64,000 bases of DNA from Hygrocybe punicea (taxonomy: Eukaryota; Basidiomycota; Agaricomycetes; Agaricales; Hygrophoraceae). A program made the position numbers and the translations under genes. Position 1 is the stretch's first letter. Every line of letters starts with the position of its first letter. The stretch is from NCBI GenBank assembly GCA_963556145.1, contig OY744472.1, positions 5,642,001 to 5,706,000 on the forward strand. Reading direction: 5' to 3'. Positions 12,318-24,200 of the stretch are shown in pieces. Below the pieces are notes generated by a model. The model was not told the origin of the DNA, did no database searches, and saw only the letters and a program-made list of their open reading frames with translations.

Positions 12318-12827
12318 TGTCATCGCTCACCTGTACAAAGTACTAGTGAGCATTCCTAGAGACTCATCGTTTGCCTGTACAAAGTACAAGTGAGCTTTTA
12401 TCTTGGCTAGTTCCCTTGTTCCATCCTTATTCACCCATACAAAGTACATGCGACCTCTAGGCAAATCTTCTTTCAGGCGTCCTTCTTGTTCGCCCATACA
12501 AAGTACCAGTGAGCTCCAGGCCCCTCTTGGCTCAGATGCTCCCTCGTTCTGTCCTCGTTCACCCATACAAAGTACATGTGGGCTCCAGGCAAATCTTCAT
12601 TTGGGCATGCTTACTATGTTCTTGTTCGCACATACAAAGTACCAGTGAGCTCCAGGCCCTCTTGGCTCAGATGCCCATCCTCATTCGCCCATACAATACA
12701 TGCGGGCTCTCAGGCAAATCTCTGTTCAGGCACACTTACTATGTTCTCATTCGCCTGTACCCAGTACCAGCAAGCTCCAGGACCCCTGGCTCAGACATTC
12801 CCTCGTTCTGCACTCACTCACCCATAC
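12318..12827 (+). repeat. Degenerate tandem array, unit about 60 bp
   Basis: About eight copies of a motif like CCCATACAAAGTACCAGTGAG recur every 45-70 bp, alternating between two subtypes (one followed by CTCCAGGC-CC, the other by GGGCTCCAGGCAAATCT). The array resumes after the inserted short hAT element at 14094-14200. It lies a few hundred bases inside the left end of the large hAT element, where transposase-binding repeats are expected. ORFs reading through it are shadows of the repetition. Confidence 0.7.
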
Positions 12828-14093
12828 TAGTGTTGGGGAAGTTCGGTTTGGTCCGGTTTGGGGCCTTTTTGCCCAAACCGGAAACCGAATGGTCCGGTTT
12901 CCACCCCAAAATCTCCAAACCGGACCGAAACCGATGCAAACCATTTGCATCGGTTCGGTTTCGGTCCAAATGTGGTCTGAACCGCATTTGGCTAGTGGCC
13001 AGTCCCCCTGCACCATTCTGACCTTGCAACAGTGCTGCGCACATCAATTGACGTGGCCAGCCTGCTTGCGAGGTGGGATTGGGGTGCTGGGGTGCTGGCA
13101 CACCCTGCGCCGGCATTGAGCCGCATGCGGACCTCTCCGTGGGTGTCCTGACGCGTCACACGCGTTGTACACGTGGTGGGTTGACCATTTTCGATGGACG
13201 CGTGATGGTGGTGGTGGTGCCCCATGCGTCATACGCGTTGTGCACGTGACGACGGCCGGGTTGCAGCCGCTGTGGTCATTTTTGGTGGACGCGTGGTGGT
13301 GGTGGCATAGGAGCGTCTTCGCGTGGGTGTCCGGACGCGTCATACGCGTTGTACATGCAACGACGGCCGGGTTGACCCCGCGTTGGCCTTCCTCGGTGGT
13401 GTTGGTGTTGCGTGGTGGTGATGGTGGTAGTGTTGCATGGTGGTGATGGTATTCTGTGATATACAAATAAAATCAGTGAAAAAATCAATAAAAATACGTA
13501 CCACGAAGGAGCGGGGGTGGATGCACCACCCCCCGCTGCTCGATAACTGCCACTCCACCCCATTCACATTCGTTTGCGTGCGCGCGCATTGGAGGTGTTG
13601 GCGTGTCCGGTGCGGCGTTGATCGCTGCTGTCGTGGTTGTGGCCGTCATGGTGGCAGTTGCTGTCGTTGCCGTCGTGGTGGTGGTGATGGTGATGGTGGT
13701 GATGGTGGTGATGGTGGTGTGCGTCAACCTGTAATGTGTTAATGCGTTAGTTAAGTTCGAATAAATATAAATAAAAAACATACGAGGGCAGCAGGGAGTA
13801 CCCCGCCGCCCGTTTTGTCGACCTTGGGTGCTCCATCATCCTCGTTTGGCATACATTGGGGGTGTTGTTGGTGGGGGTTGGTGAATTTGGGTGACTTTCG
13901 AAGTCAGCCAAGTACTGTCGGTTTGCGGTTCAAACTGAGTTTGAAACCGTTTCTGCCTGTGGCCAAAGCTCCAAACTGGAGACTGAACGGTTCGGTCTCA
14001 GCCGAAATTTCCCAAACTGAAACCGAAACCGGCGGTTTCGGTTCGGTCTAAACCGGATTTGGGTCGGTCTGAGACCGAACTTCCCCAACACTA
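12828..14093. mobile_element. Non-autonomous hAT element, 1266 bp, with 8-bp target duplication
   Basis: The ends are perfect 20-bp inverted repeats (TAGTGTTGGGGAAGTTCGGT). The target duplication ACCCATAC lies at 12820-12827 and 14094-14101. Subterminal regions are packed with GGTCCGGTTT/AACCGGACC-like motifs. The centre is simple sequence (GGTGGTGAT tracts, 13400-13440 and 13670-13725) and GC-rich palindromic fragments. No transposase. It inserted into the tandem array of the larger hAT element, so it is younger than that element. Confidence 0.9.
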
Positions 14094-14529
14094 ACCCATA
14101 CAAGCTATCAGTGAGCTCTAGACTCCCTTCAGCCTTGGCTTGGGTGCTGCCCTCAGTCAATCCATTCTCATTCACCTATATGAAGTCCCAGCGAGCTTGG
14201 TGTTCCATCATTTCTTGTCCTTGGGCTCCATCTTACATCACCTGATTCTTCCCTCCTTGGCATCCATATCTGTATGTACCATTTGTTTTTGCACCTATTC
14301 TATTAACACAAAAAGTGCTGTCAGATGGAGTCAACCTTCAAAACCTTCCTCCTCGATAACTTTGTGATCACCTCCCTGAATGCAGGTCCCTTATCTGCTT
14401 TCCCCAGTCGCCACAACCAGCTGCAATGATCCATCACCAGAATGGACCTATAAGACGAACTGGGCCTGCAATGACTTTATACAGCTCCCATTTGTGCCCC
14501 GTTCAGTCTGATGGGATCATTCACTAATA

Positions 14530-17500
14530 CAGCATCTAGTTTGTAATTACAAGTCGCTACTTATTGAACGTGTCGGTATTCGCTTCCAATTATCAGTTGC
14601 TGTCCAACAAAAATGGCGTGATCTTAAAACTGCTCTCTTTGTGGCCACTCAGGAATTGCTGGCATGAGCCCCAGCCTTTTTTTCACTTGAATCCAAATGT
14701 TTCCCCCTTCCTCACACGTATGGCTACCACTGCCTTCATACACATGAACATGCTGCCAGAAAGTGTGCCATGACATCGCGAGATGCTTTCATACCATTGA
14801 TGGCATGGTGTTCGATGGGCATCTCATTTTTCATAACGAATCATGAACCATATGGTGACGACCCTAAGTGGGTGAAGATACTCATTGATGAAGCCAAGAT
14901 CCACCCAGAGTGGGTCCAACAACTGCGAGATTCACCAATTGCCAACTTCACCGACAGTGTTCCAAAAGTAGGCGTTGTCATAGATGTACATCAATGCAAA
15001 TGGTTAGGACACCTCCCAAGGCTTATCAGAGCCTGCATCCCTATCTGGTTCATATGGAGCACCCTCGACAAGCCCCTACGCACATCGCCACAACCCGAGG
15101 TGGCAAAATACTTACCTAACAGTGCACAAGTCCAGGCTGCAATACAGCAGTGGGAGTTGGAGCAGTTGCCTCCGACACCATCCGGCCCTACTGTCGATGT
15201 AACACCCTCCCCAGAGAAATTTCCTCAACCAAAGATCTCACCAGAAATATGGAGAAACTTGGCAGGAGTTCTTTGTTCGACAAGTGGTACACCACGAGAG
15301 AATTGCTGCCATTGAGACTGCACAAGAAAAAGCCACTCGCTTGGCTTGCCAGAAGGAAAGTGAGTGCTATCGTGCACTGGGGAAGAGAGGGGCTGCTGTC
15401 TTCTGCTGGCTGGAAACAGATGGCTTTTGCCTCAGAACGAGAGTCAATTTCAGAGAGATAGAGGATCTTTGGGAGAAAAGCCAGCAGAACATATGTGGTA
15501 TAATGCTTTTGATTGGGAATGGGATATCTGTATCGAATTCAACCCTGATGCACCAGACAATGAAGACCCATTTGGTAACGATGACTATGATGGCGAATAT
15601 GATGATCCCGCCTTGGAAGAAGGTGAGATGGGGCAACCCACTGGTCAAACGGAGAGCCAATCAATACCAGTGGGTCCACTTCCTGTGGAACACTGGCAGC
15701 GAGACATACTGTCTATTCATGGTGTCGGCAACCACCACACGGATGCTGCAGCTCCTAAATTCCTAAGCATGCTTGACAGCCATCTTTATGATTGTTTTGG
15801 ATTTGATTGGAATGACACTACCTACTTTGAGGGTCCTACACCGTTGTAGAGGGTCGACGTCCCTCTGAGTCCGTATCATCGATATATCACGAATCCGGAC
15901 CAACCCGATGCCGCCATTCGACTTGCATTCGAACCCGACGTAACCCGACGTGACGTGACGTGACGTGACCCGACGTGACCGACGTAACCCGACACATGCC
16001 GCTTTGTGACGGCCGCTTTTGGGCTAAATCCGGCAGCCTCAAACGCCTCGGAGTTCCAATTCCAGGAGATGGATCTCTTCGGACTCAATCCCCGACTTCG
16101 GATTTACTTTATTTATGCATCCCCTCGTCCTTTCGGAGATATGTAGGACTTTCTAGATCTTTTCCTTGCATATTCGTTTTCCCCTCCATTTCCTGTCTTC
16201 GTTGCTTTGCAACCCCCCTTTCCACATCCCCATTCCAACCTTTCTTTGTAGCTTACCATCGGCCGAAGTAGACATGTCCGAAAGTAGATTACTGTTTCCT
16301 GTACTATAAAAACAGTCCCCGACGACCGTACAAAATAAGATACCATTAGTCCCCGTTTCCCTTTAGTCAGAATCACCTTTTAATCCCTTCAAATGCTCGT
16401 CCACGTAGATCCTTAGCTTTTTTATAGTTCACTTCGTCGTCTTTATCGTTGTTTCCATATATTCGTTCATCATTTCCGACCCGACCCGACCCGACCCGAC
16501 CCGCCGTACCCGACATTGTCGGCATCGTCGGGTTCTTTATTATTTGTCCGTTTTCACTCCGTTCATCGCCGGCTTCGTCGTTATTAGTCCAGTTTTACGC
16601 GGCGGCTTTACTTTTACTATTCCCTTCTTTTTACTTCTATTCCTGACACTGATTTATCCAGTCACTTCTACGCTGACACCCTCTGGTTAGGATCTTTATT
16701 TCTTCTTATATAGTTCTGAAGCCACCAAGAACCCGCATCTACACCGTCAGATGCTGAATGGGAATGGACTCTCAATATGTTGCAGGACCCTTGCCCTCAA
16801 GTGGCTTTGAAATACAAGGGCCCAATTTTCAACTTTGTCACACATCTACTCCGTGAACTAGTGGACAGCTTATCAGCCATGCCATGGGATCTCAGTTCAT
16901 CCAGTCTTTTGCCATTGTGTGAAAGACAGGACCATTATCTGATGATTGAGCTGAAGGACATGGTAGGCAATACAGCGAAAAAATTATATTTCATTTACGC
17001 TATGAAGGCTACCAAGGGTATTGATTGGCTGCTTGCAGTAGATAGTCCATACAATGCCTCTGCTTGTGCAGAGATATTACAGAAGCTGTTCGGTATCTCA
17101 TGGGACAAGGAATTCCATTCAATACTCTTAATCCTTACCATGCATTTTCACCTCCACCGATAGGCCCTCCACCACCTCCCGTCTCTCTTGGTGTGCGTCC
17201 AATCGGTTATCAGCCTGATGCTGCTGATTATGCCGCTTATGAAGCGGCTCGGGACCATTTTCTCCATTCTTCATGTGCACGTGCAGCCATCCTCAAGGGT
17301 GGTATTGCCTGGTGCCTCGCAATGGAATTCATTGGCCCCAGATGCATTCTTACCAGCCCCTCCGATGTTGCCTCCTCCGAGGGACAAATATTCCATTTTA
17401 CAGATGACACCATTTTCTGTAAAGATATCCTCAATGACAATGAGCTTGACCTCATATGTGGCGTATACAGAGTTTATACTGGTAGGTACCCTCTCTGGAT

Positions 17501-17797
17501 TCAGTGGGTCATGTATTAATTCAATGTGATGAAGGATCGAACCAGCAGGTCTCCCATCTTTCCTGGTGGCCAAAGCACTTGACTTGGCAGAAGAATCTTT
17601 TCAACATTGGCCACTGGACTCCTGCTGCTGAGGACTGGTTTCAGAAACATCTCAAACTCATCTGGCAGAACAAGGCCCCATGCAGGACTGCTGGCAAGTG
17701 GTATGAATCCATTCCAAGGCATGGAAGGTCACTGCGTTTGGCTCAGAAGCTAGATGTGGCAGCAGGCCAATTTATAGAAGGAAAGATATTTCTGTAG
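14530..17797 (+). pseudogene. Decayed copy of an uncharacterised agaricomycete multicopy protein family
   Basis: I recognise the pattern of a family found in many copies in agaricomycete genomes but know no function for it. Landmarks in order: HEHAARKCAMTSRDAFIPLMA (about 14735-14805), CIPIWFIW (15035), ETWQEFFVRQVVHHERIAA (15255-15310), AVFCWLETDGF (15395), FDWEWDICIEF (15505-15540), DHYLMIELKDM (16930), PIGYQPDAADYAAYEAARDHFLH (17200-17270), AAILKGGIAWCLAMEF (17285-17335). The copy is broken: a TGA near 14665, at least two frame changes (near 15200 and 15480) and an 899-bp insertion at 15845-16743. A GT-AG intron lies near 17483-17536. No transposase or retroviral motif is seen in it. Confidence 0.6.
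15845..16743 (+). mobile_element. Solo-LTR-like insertion, 899 bp
   Basis: This segment interrupts the open frame of the multicopy gene. It starts TGTAGAGGGT and ends CGCATCTACA (short inverted TGTAGA/TCTACA, TG...CA ends) and is flanked by CCGT on both sides. Joining the flanks restores the host reading frame across the junction, which shows the insertion is secondary. The content is compositionally distinct: GACGTGACGTGACGTGAC and GACCCGACCCGACCCGACCC microsatellites and a TATATAG near 16710. It has no ORF. The 4-bp duplication is short, and a 9-bp CTACACCGT can also be read at both edges, so the exact ends are uncertain by a few bases. Confidence 0.65.
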
Positions 17798-19445
17798 CTT
17801 TGTTGGTCTCATGCCTTGCCCATCTCGTTTTTTTTTCTTGTGCTGTTACATTTTCCTTACCATTCATGTAGATCTCTGATTATCAATACTGTATCATGAA
17901 AAATGACTATTTATTTCACTGAAGCTTTTCTGTAAGACATTGAATGAACAAATGAATATCTTCCGGGAGTTGTATCTGTGCATCATCATAAGTCTCCAAC
18001 TCTTGAAGCTCCTGACCCCAATCCAGACCATCAGTAAAGTTAAGACCTCTTCCCTGCCAAATGGAATACTTCAAAAGTTGAAGCGCTTCCATTAATTCTG
18101 GTGAAATGCAATTTCGTCGTGCTGTTATGGTCTCCTTGCTTGATGAGAATACCCATTCACAAGGTACTGCTGAAGCTTGTATTGGCAAAATGTCCATGGC
18201 GACAGGCAAAATTATTGGATAGCGATGTTGATTTTCCTTGTCCCGCCCATATTTAGCATGAAATGATACACCAGTCATTGACCTCACATACCTGCCAGTA
18301 TAAAAGACTATTTGTTGTTGGTTTTGTATCATGAATGTATGCTGCAGCTTCACCCTCTATTGCCCATTGCACAGCCGAGTGATTTCAATTACGGTTGAGG
18401 CCAAGGATGTCTCTTGCAGTTGGACGTGGCTGTATGGCAGGTGGATCTGCATTGTTTACAGTAGGGGCCTCAGTTCCAGTATTAGAGATGGGGTCATATG
18501 GGCGAAGCTACATAAGATAGAGTAATGCAGCTGATAAAAGCAAAAAATGTTGGTACATATGGCATAAATAAACAACTCCTTCGCCCAATCAATTCATTCT
18601 TGTTGGTACTCCTCAAACCACGTCAATTTGATAGACGGATCCAGAACTGGGGAAGAAAACTGGTTAGCAAAAGTAAAGGATCAATGAAATATGAACTCAT
18701 AGCCAGTGTATAAGCAGAGACCATGTCAGTTCGGCTACTATATGATTCGAGTTTGTCGATCCCATGTTGAACGATATCAGAAGTTTCCAGATTCTCATCT
18801 TGATGTACTTTCCAGATGTTGAGCATTGCTTCAAATGCAGGTACAGCGTGACATAATGTTGGAGTCTTCTCATGCGATAATATTGTTTGGAAAGCATGTG
18901 GAATCTGACAATGATAATGTGTTATATACAAAAGCAACAATCAAATACACTAAGCTGGAGAATAGAATAAAATTTTTGAAGAGCATCCCAGTCAGATTCA
19001 TCAAGCTTGAACTTGCATAATTCAACAAATTCCTGGCTTTTGAGGAAGGTGTCAAGAACCTAGGTAACCAAGTCAATATTGGCCACAAAAATTAGAAAGA
19101 AAAATACTTCTTGAAGGTCAATGGCTCATTCAATCATGAGTAATGTTGAAGACCACCTCACTTCCATGTCACGTAAAAGCTGAAGCTCTTTCTGCTCTAG
19201 TCTCTCAAACAATGATGAAAAATATTGTCAGCGCAGAGAAGATGATCGTATCTAGTATAAATTAATGTTTGTGCACCAAACAGTAAGTTGCTGTACAAGA
19301 AAGCAAAAGAGAGACACACCGCACAAATGAGAGACCGAACTGTCACAATCAGATCTCAGTCAAGTCCTTCCAAGAAGTTTGAAGGGTAAAAGTCTTCAGC
19401 AGTTTCAGCAACTTAGTCGAGATTGGTGATTGCCGCTAGCATGGC

Positions 19446-20003
19446 TGTTACCTTTTACCCCGATCTAACCCCCGTTTCTGACCCCGACTCTGACACCACG
19501 TCACAAAACAACGTCATAACATGGGTCCAAAACATCATCGACGACAATCAACGACGATATCCGAATCCACATGACTATCCTCATCATCCGATCGCCGCCG
19601 ATACATCATACACGTTGGTACAAGCCCTTAACAACACCGCGCAGCACAATCACCGAATCAGCTGTCTGCTGACACCGGACATGCAACGTAGCCGATGGCC
19701 ACCACGTTGGCACCCTAAAACGCACAGACCACAAAGCACACGAAGACGCCGTTCATCTCGGAGCTTATCCTCGACGCAGCCACACATGACGAAGAAGCCA
19801 GCCCTAAAGTCGTTCGATAGTATTTAGTCACGGACAATTGTAGTCAGTATCCTTAAGTTTAGTCTAGCTACTCTTCCCCCGATTGCTACCAGACACCTAG
19901 ACTCTTCCCTCGTTGTACATTTGTTTGTACTCCTCTCTTTATCGATCATCCTCGTTTGGTTCTTTGTTGCCGGAGTCCGCTATAAGAACAGCGATCCGTA
20001 ACA
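19446..20003 (+). repeat. 5' LTR of the chromovirus
   Basis: 558 bp with TG...CA ends, followed by a self-complementary primer-binding site. If transcription starts at the AAGTTTAGTCT motif (19855), U3 would be about 409 bp and R-U5 about 149 bp. No canonical TATA box is evident just upstream. An ORF of 134 codons inside it is the tail of the downstream third ORF duplicated by the LTR. Confidence 0.95.
19855..19865 (+). promoter_or_regulatory. Candidate transcript 5' end / self-primer donor
   Basis: The 11-mer AAGTTTAGTCT in the LTR is exactly complementary to the 11-mer just inside the LTR (20006-20016). In Tf1-type elements the first nucleotides of the mRNA fold back on such a site to prime minus-strand DNA synthesis. 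The same position in the related solo LTR at 29533-31182 keeps a near copy (complement of 29726-29736). Confidence 0.6.
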
Positions 20004-20005
20004 TA

Positions 20006-20016
20006 AGACTAAACTT
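20006..20016 (+). promoter_or_regulatory. Primer-binding site, self-priming type
   Basis: AGACTAAACTT starts two bases after the LTR end and pairs over 11 nt with 19855-19865. It does not resemble the initiator-tRNA-Met site (TGGTATCAGAGC) used by many other fungal elements. This suggests Tf1-like self-priming. Confidence 0.6.
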
Positions 20017-20249
20017 TCTCTACTCCCCCGACAACGAACCAAAACAACCTGGAACCTCGACGATACCGAACCCCAAACTGGGAACACGACGACGAATATC
20101 ATCTTGCACCCGAGACGTCAGATTCTTCTGACAACGATTTCGACCATTACGTCGCAGAACAGACTACCTTCCGACCCCCGTCTTTCCCCCCGCCATCATT
20201 TTCTGCTTCAACACTTGCTCTTCACCATCAAACACACACACACAACAGA

Positions 20250-21263
20250 ATGTCAGACACCGAAGAAAACCGCGAAACCCAAGACACCACCACTGTCGCA
20301 CCCGCAGCCCCGTCATCTCCCAAATCTCATATCGCTCCGCCGGCTAAGTACGATGGGAACAAAGGGGGATTCAAAACATTCCTCCGAAGTGCCCATATCT
20401 ACATCCGGGCAAACATTACCGCCTTCGATTCAGAGGAGAAGCAAATCCTTTTTATCCTCTCGTATTTGCAAGGCGGACTCGCCGGACGATGGGCGGACGA
20501 GTACGTCGACATTGCCTTGCAGCACGACCCCGTCAACTTCGGAAGTCTGGACGACTTCACGAAGGAATTTAGACGACACTTTGAAAAGCCGGATCAGAAG
20601 AAGGACGCATTGACCAAGTTGAACGACTTGCATCAAGGAAAGATGACAGCAGACGAATTCTGGATCGAGTTTGATACTCTCCGACGTCTCGCTGGACTCA
20701 GCGAAATGTTCAACGAGAGCTATCTCATTCAGCTCGTCGAACTCCACATGAACAAACCATTAATCGACCAAATCTATACTGGGATGATGATCCCAACAAC
20801 CATCGAAGAATGGCGCGAACAGACGGTCAGACTTGATCAACAATGGCGACGTCGCCAGGAACAAGTACGATCAATGAATCTACCCACAAAAACGCGATAC
20901 AATCCAAACGCGGCAACCACATCGACTACTTCTCGACCACAACAAACATCAGTACCTCGTCCACAGTCGGAATCCGTCCCGATGGACATCGATAAACAAC
21001 AAACGTCACCTCAACGACAAACGTTTACTCGTTTGACAGATGAACAACGGTTGGATTTCATGAAGAAAGGAATTTGTTTCAAATGTCGACAACCCGGACA
21101 TATCTCACGAAACTGTCCGGAACAACAAGGACGACAACAGATTCGTTCTATGGAGACCGTTCAACAAACGCCGAGACAACAGCAAGACGATGGCAAAGAC
21201 GCCCGGATTGCCGCATTGATGGATGAGTTGACGGCGTTGAAATTGAAGCAAGAGGGTTTTTGA
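20250..21263 (+). CDS. gag: Chromovirus Gag
   Basis: 337 residues. A retrotransposon-gag capsid-like region spans residues about 30-215 (PPAKYDGNKGGFKTFLRSA, then WADEYVDIAL and the FTKEFRRHFEKPDQKKDA helix). A basic, Gln-rich linker follows, then one CCHC zinc knuckle near residues 276-289 (CFKCRQPGHISRNC). A Gln-rich tail runs to the TGA at 21261-21263. Gag packages the element RNA. The stop codon overlaps the Pol ATG (TGATG) and is immediately preceded by GGGTTTT in the correct phase for -1 slippage. Confidence 0.92.
   Translation: MSDTEENRETQDTTTVAPAAPSSPKSHIAPPAKYDGNKGGFKTFLRSAHIYIRANITAFDSEEKQILFILSYLQGGLAGRWADEYVDIALQHDPVNFGSLDDFTKEFRRHFEKPDQKKDALTKLNDLHQGKMTADEFWIEFDTLRRLAGLSEMFNESYLIQLVELHMNKPLIDQIYTGMMIPTTIEEWREQTVRLDQQWRRRQEQVRSMNLPTKTRYNPNAATTSTTSRPQQTSVPRPQSESVPMDIDKQQTSPQRQTFTRLTDEQRLDFMKKGICFKCRQPGHISRNCPEQQGRQQIRSMETVQQTPRQQQDDGKDARIAALMDELTALKLKQEGF
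21254..21260 (+). promoter_or_regulatory. Candidate -1 ribosomal slippery heptamer GGGTTTT
   Basis: In Gag phase the sequence reads G GGT TTT directly before the Gag stop TGA, matching the X-XXY-YYZ rule. Pol is in the -1 frame and is open from 21227, so slippage here would give a Gag-Pol fusion. The alternative is reinitiation at the overlapping TGATG. Confidence 0.5.
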
Positions 21264-24200
21264 TGAAGCGACGTGAAGCGCAAGAGGCCACGATCGCACG
21301 ACTCGAGAATGATGTATACGTATGTAAACAATTTAACAACGTTTTCACCAAACTCAAAGTCCTCCGCAACGAATTGAGACAAACACCAGAGCCGAAAGAG
21401 GAAAGCAACACGTGGCGAGATACCCATGTTGCAGACAAAGAAAAGAAAACCAAACCCCAGAAAAGAAAAACGACAATTGAATCCGAATTCAATGCGATGG
21501 AAACGATCGTTGCTATTCGCTCGACCACGATGGGTTATGCCCTTGACATCTTGAATGATTGGGACATCCATGACCAATGGACGGACAAGATTTCGCCAGG
21601 ACTTGTCTTGACACTTAATCGACGACCAATCGCAGAAGCAGTACAATGGTTGGTACAAAATATGCCACAAGACTTACCGCAAGAACCACGAACATTGGAA
21701 CCGATACGAGCCATAACACAAAAGGATTCCGAGCTCCGTATGGCCTTAATGGTTCATGGTTTTGTCTCCGTTCCACAGGATGGACGACAATATCCTATGA
21801 CGAGTCTGATTGACTGCGGATGTACTATTTGCGCCATCGATGTCGGATACGTTAAAGCACACAACATTCCGACAAAACCATACCTGAATCCGTTCAATTC
21901 CTATATGAGTGATGGAACACAACCAAAAACAGGACAGATTACGGAATATTGTGAGTTGCAAATGCGTGTTGGCGATCATCAAGAATTACTCCGTTTTGCG
22001 GTAACAACATTGGCCAAAATGGATATTTTCCTCGGATACGATTGGTTGAAGAAGCACAACCCAGAAATCGATTGGCGAGAGAACGAAATCAAGTTTTCTC
22101 GATGTCTTTCTGGTTGCGGAACGTCATCAATAATACGTTCAACTGAATTTGACACGGTAGTCTGGGAACGACCCCTTTGGTTCGATCAAGTTATGGAGGA
22201 AACAATGGATCCCATACACTTTCGCTCCTTTATGACGAAGTCAACAGAACTTGCCATCAAAGCACAAGAACAGCAAAAAGAAAAGACCTTCGAGGAATTG
22301 GTACCCGAAACATATCATGAATATCGAGATGTTTTCGAACCATCCGGTTTCGATGAATTACCAGCACGAAAACCATGGGATCACGCTATCACGTTGAAAC
22401 CAGATGCACCGGATCATCATGATTGCAAATTGTATCCGTTATCACCGATCGAAAAACAAGACCTCGATAAATTCTTAGACGAAAATCTGAAAACTGGACA
22501 AATTCGTCCTTCCAAATCACCTTACGCATCTCCTTTCTTCTTCGTATCGAAGAAAGATGCCGCCGAACGACGACCAATTCAGGATTATCGATGGTTAAAT
22601 TCATGGACAGTCGATGACAAATATCCATTACCATTGATCAATGATATAATCAATCAATTAGCCGAAGCCAAATATTTCACAAAATTGGATGTACGATGGG
22701 GATTCAACAATGTCCGTATCAAGGAAGGCGATGAACATAAAGCCGCTTTTCTGACACCAAAAGGTTTATTCGAACCGACGGTCATGTTCTTTGGCCTGAA
22801 GAATTCACCACCGACATTTCAACGATTGATGAATCACGTTTTCCGATACGAAATACGTGAAGGATGGCTATTGGTATACATGGACGACATCTTGATTTTC
22901 TCTAAATCCCTCGAAGAAAACCAGAAACGAACGAAACAAGTTTTGAAGATCTTCCGCGAGAACAATCTTTTCTTGAAACCAAAGAAATGTACATTCGATA
23001 AGGAAAAGGTCGATTATCTTGGAATTATCGTCGGAGATGGCCAAGTTCAGATGGATCCCATCAAAACCAATGCCATCACTGATTGGCCCGTTCCAACAAA
23101 CCAAACTGAATTACAACGATTCATTGGTTTCCTGAATTTCTATCATCGTTTCGTTGAAAACTTTTCACAGATCGCAAGCCCATTACATAAATTGACGGGA
23201 AAAGCAAAATGGGATTGGACAGAAGAACAACAAAACGCATTCGATCGATTAAAAGCCATCATAACTACCGATCCAATCCTCGTATTACCTGTCCCCGATA
23301 AGAAATTCATCATCGAATGTGACGCATCAGATTATGCGATCGGTGCTATCCTTTCGCAAGAACAACCTGACGGTCTTTTCCGCCCTGTCGCATACATGTC
23401 AACAACAATGACACCAGCGGAACGCAATTACCAAGTTTTCGATAAAGAATTACTTGCGATTATACGAAGTTTCGAAGAATGGCGACATTTTCTCCTTGGC
23501 GCAAAAGAACAAATTGATGTTTTTACCGATCATCGAAACCTCGAATATTACCGCAAACCGCAAGATCTCACCCGGCGACAGGCTCGTTGGATCGCATTTT
23601 TACAGGACTATAGTTTCCGTTTGTTATATCGTAAAGGATCGCAGAACAAAAAAGCCGATCTCCTTTCACGACGTGTTGATCATAAACCCAAAGAAAAAGA
23701 CAATGAAGGTATGATCGGTCTTCCTGACTCATTATTTATTTTACCAGAACAAACGATCCGACAAATACTTCATGCGACTCCTACATACGACAACATCATT
23801 TCCCTACATCACGATATTCCCACCGCAGGCCATCCTGGACGTGATAAAACGATTGAATTAATCTCACAGACAACAACATGGCCAACCATCCGAGAAGACG
23901 TCGAACGATACATTACTGGTTGTACTGAATGTCAACAAAATAAGCCACGGCGAGGGAAACAATTTGGACAACTTTTCCCTCACGATGTACCACCGTATAA
24001 TTGGCATACAATTTCTGTCGATATGATTGGCCCTTTACCTGAATCACATGGTTTTGACGCCATTTTGGTTATCGTTGACAAACGATCAAAACATCCGATC
24101 TTCATCGCCACAAATACAACGTTGACATCGGAAGGATGGGCACGCTTATTCCGGGATTACGTCTTCAAATGTTTCGGCATGCCCCGCTTCATCATCTCTG

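Noticed and set aside
12509..13119. ORFs of 80-170 codons over the tandem array and hAT left end
   Set aside because: They cross from the array into the short hAT element across a target duplication, so they cannot be an ancestral gene.
19423..19827. 134-codon ORF over the 5' LTR start
   Set aside because: It begins in flanking hAT sequence and otherwise repeats the end of the third ORF through LTR duplication, so it is not a separate gene.
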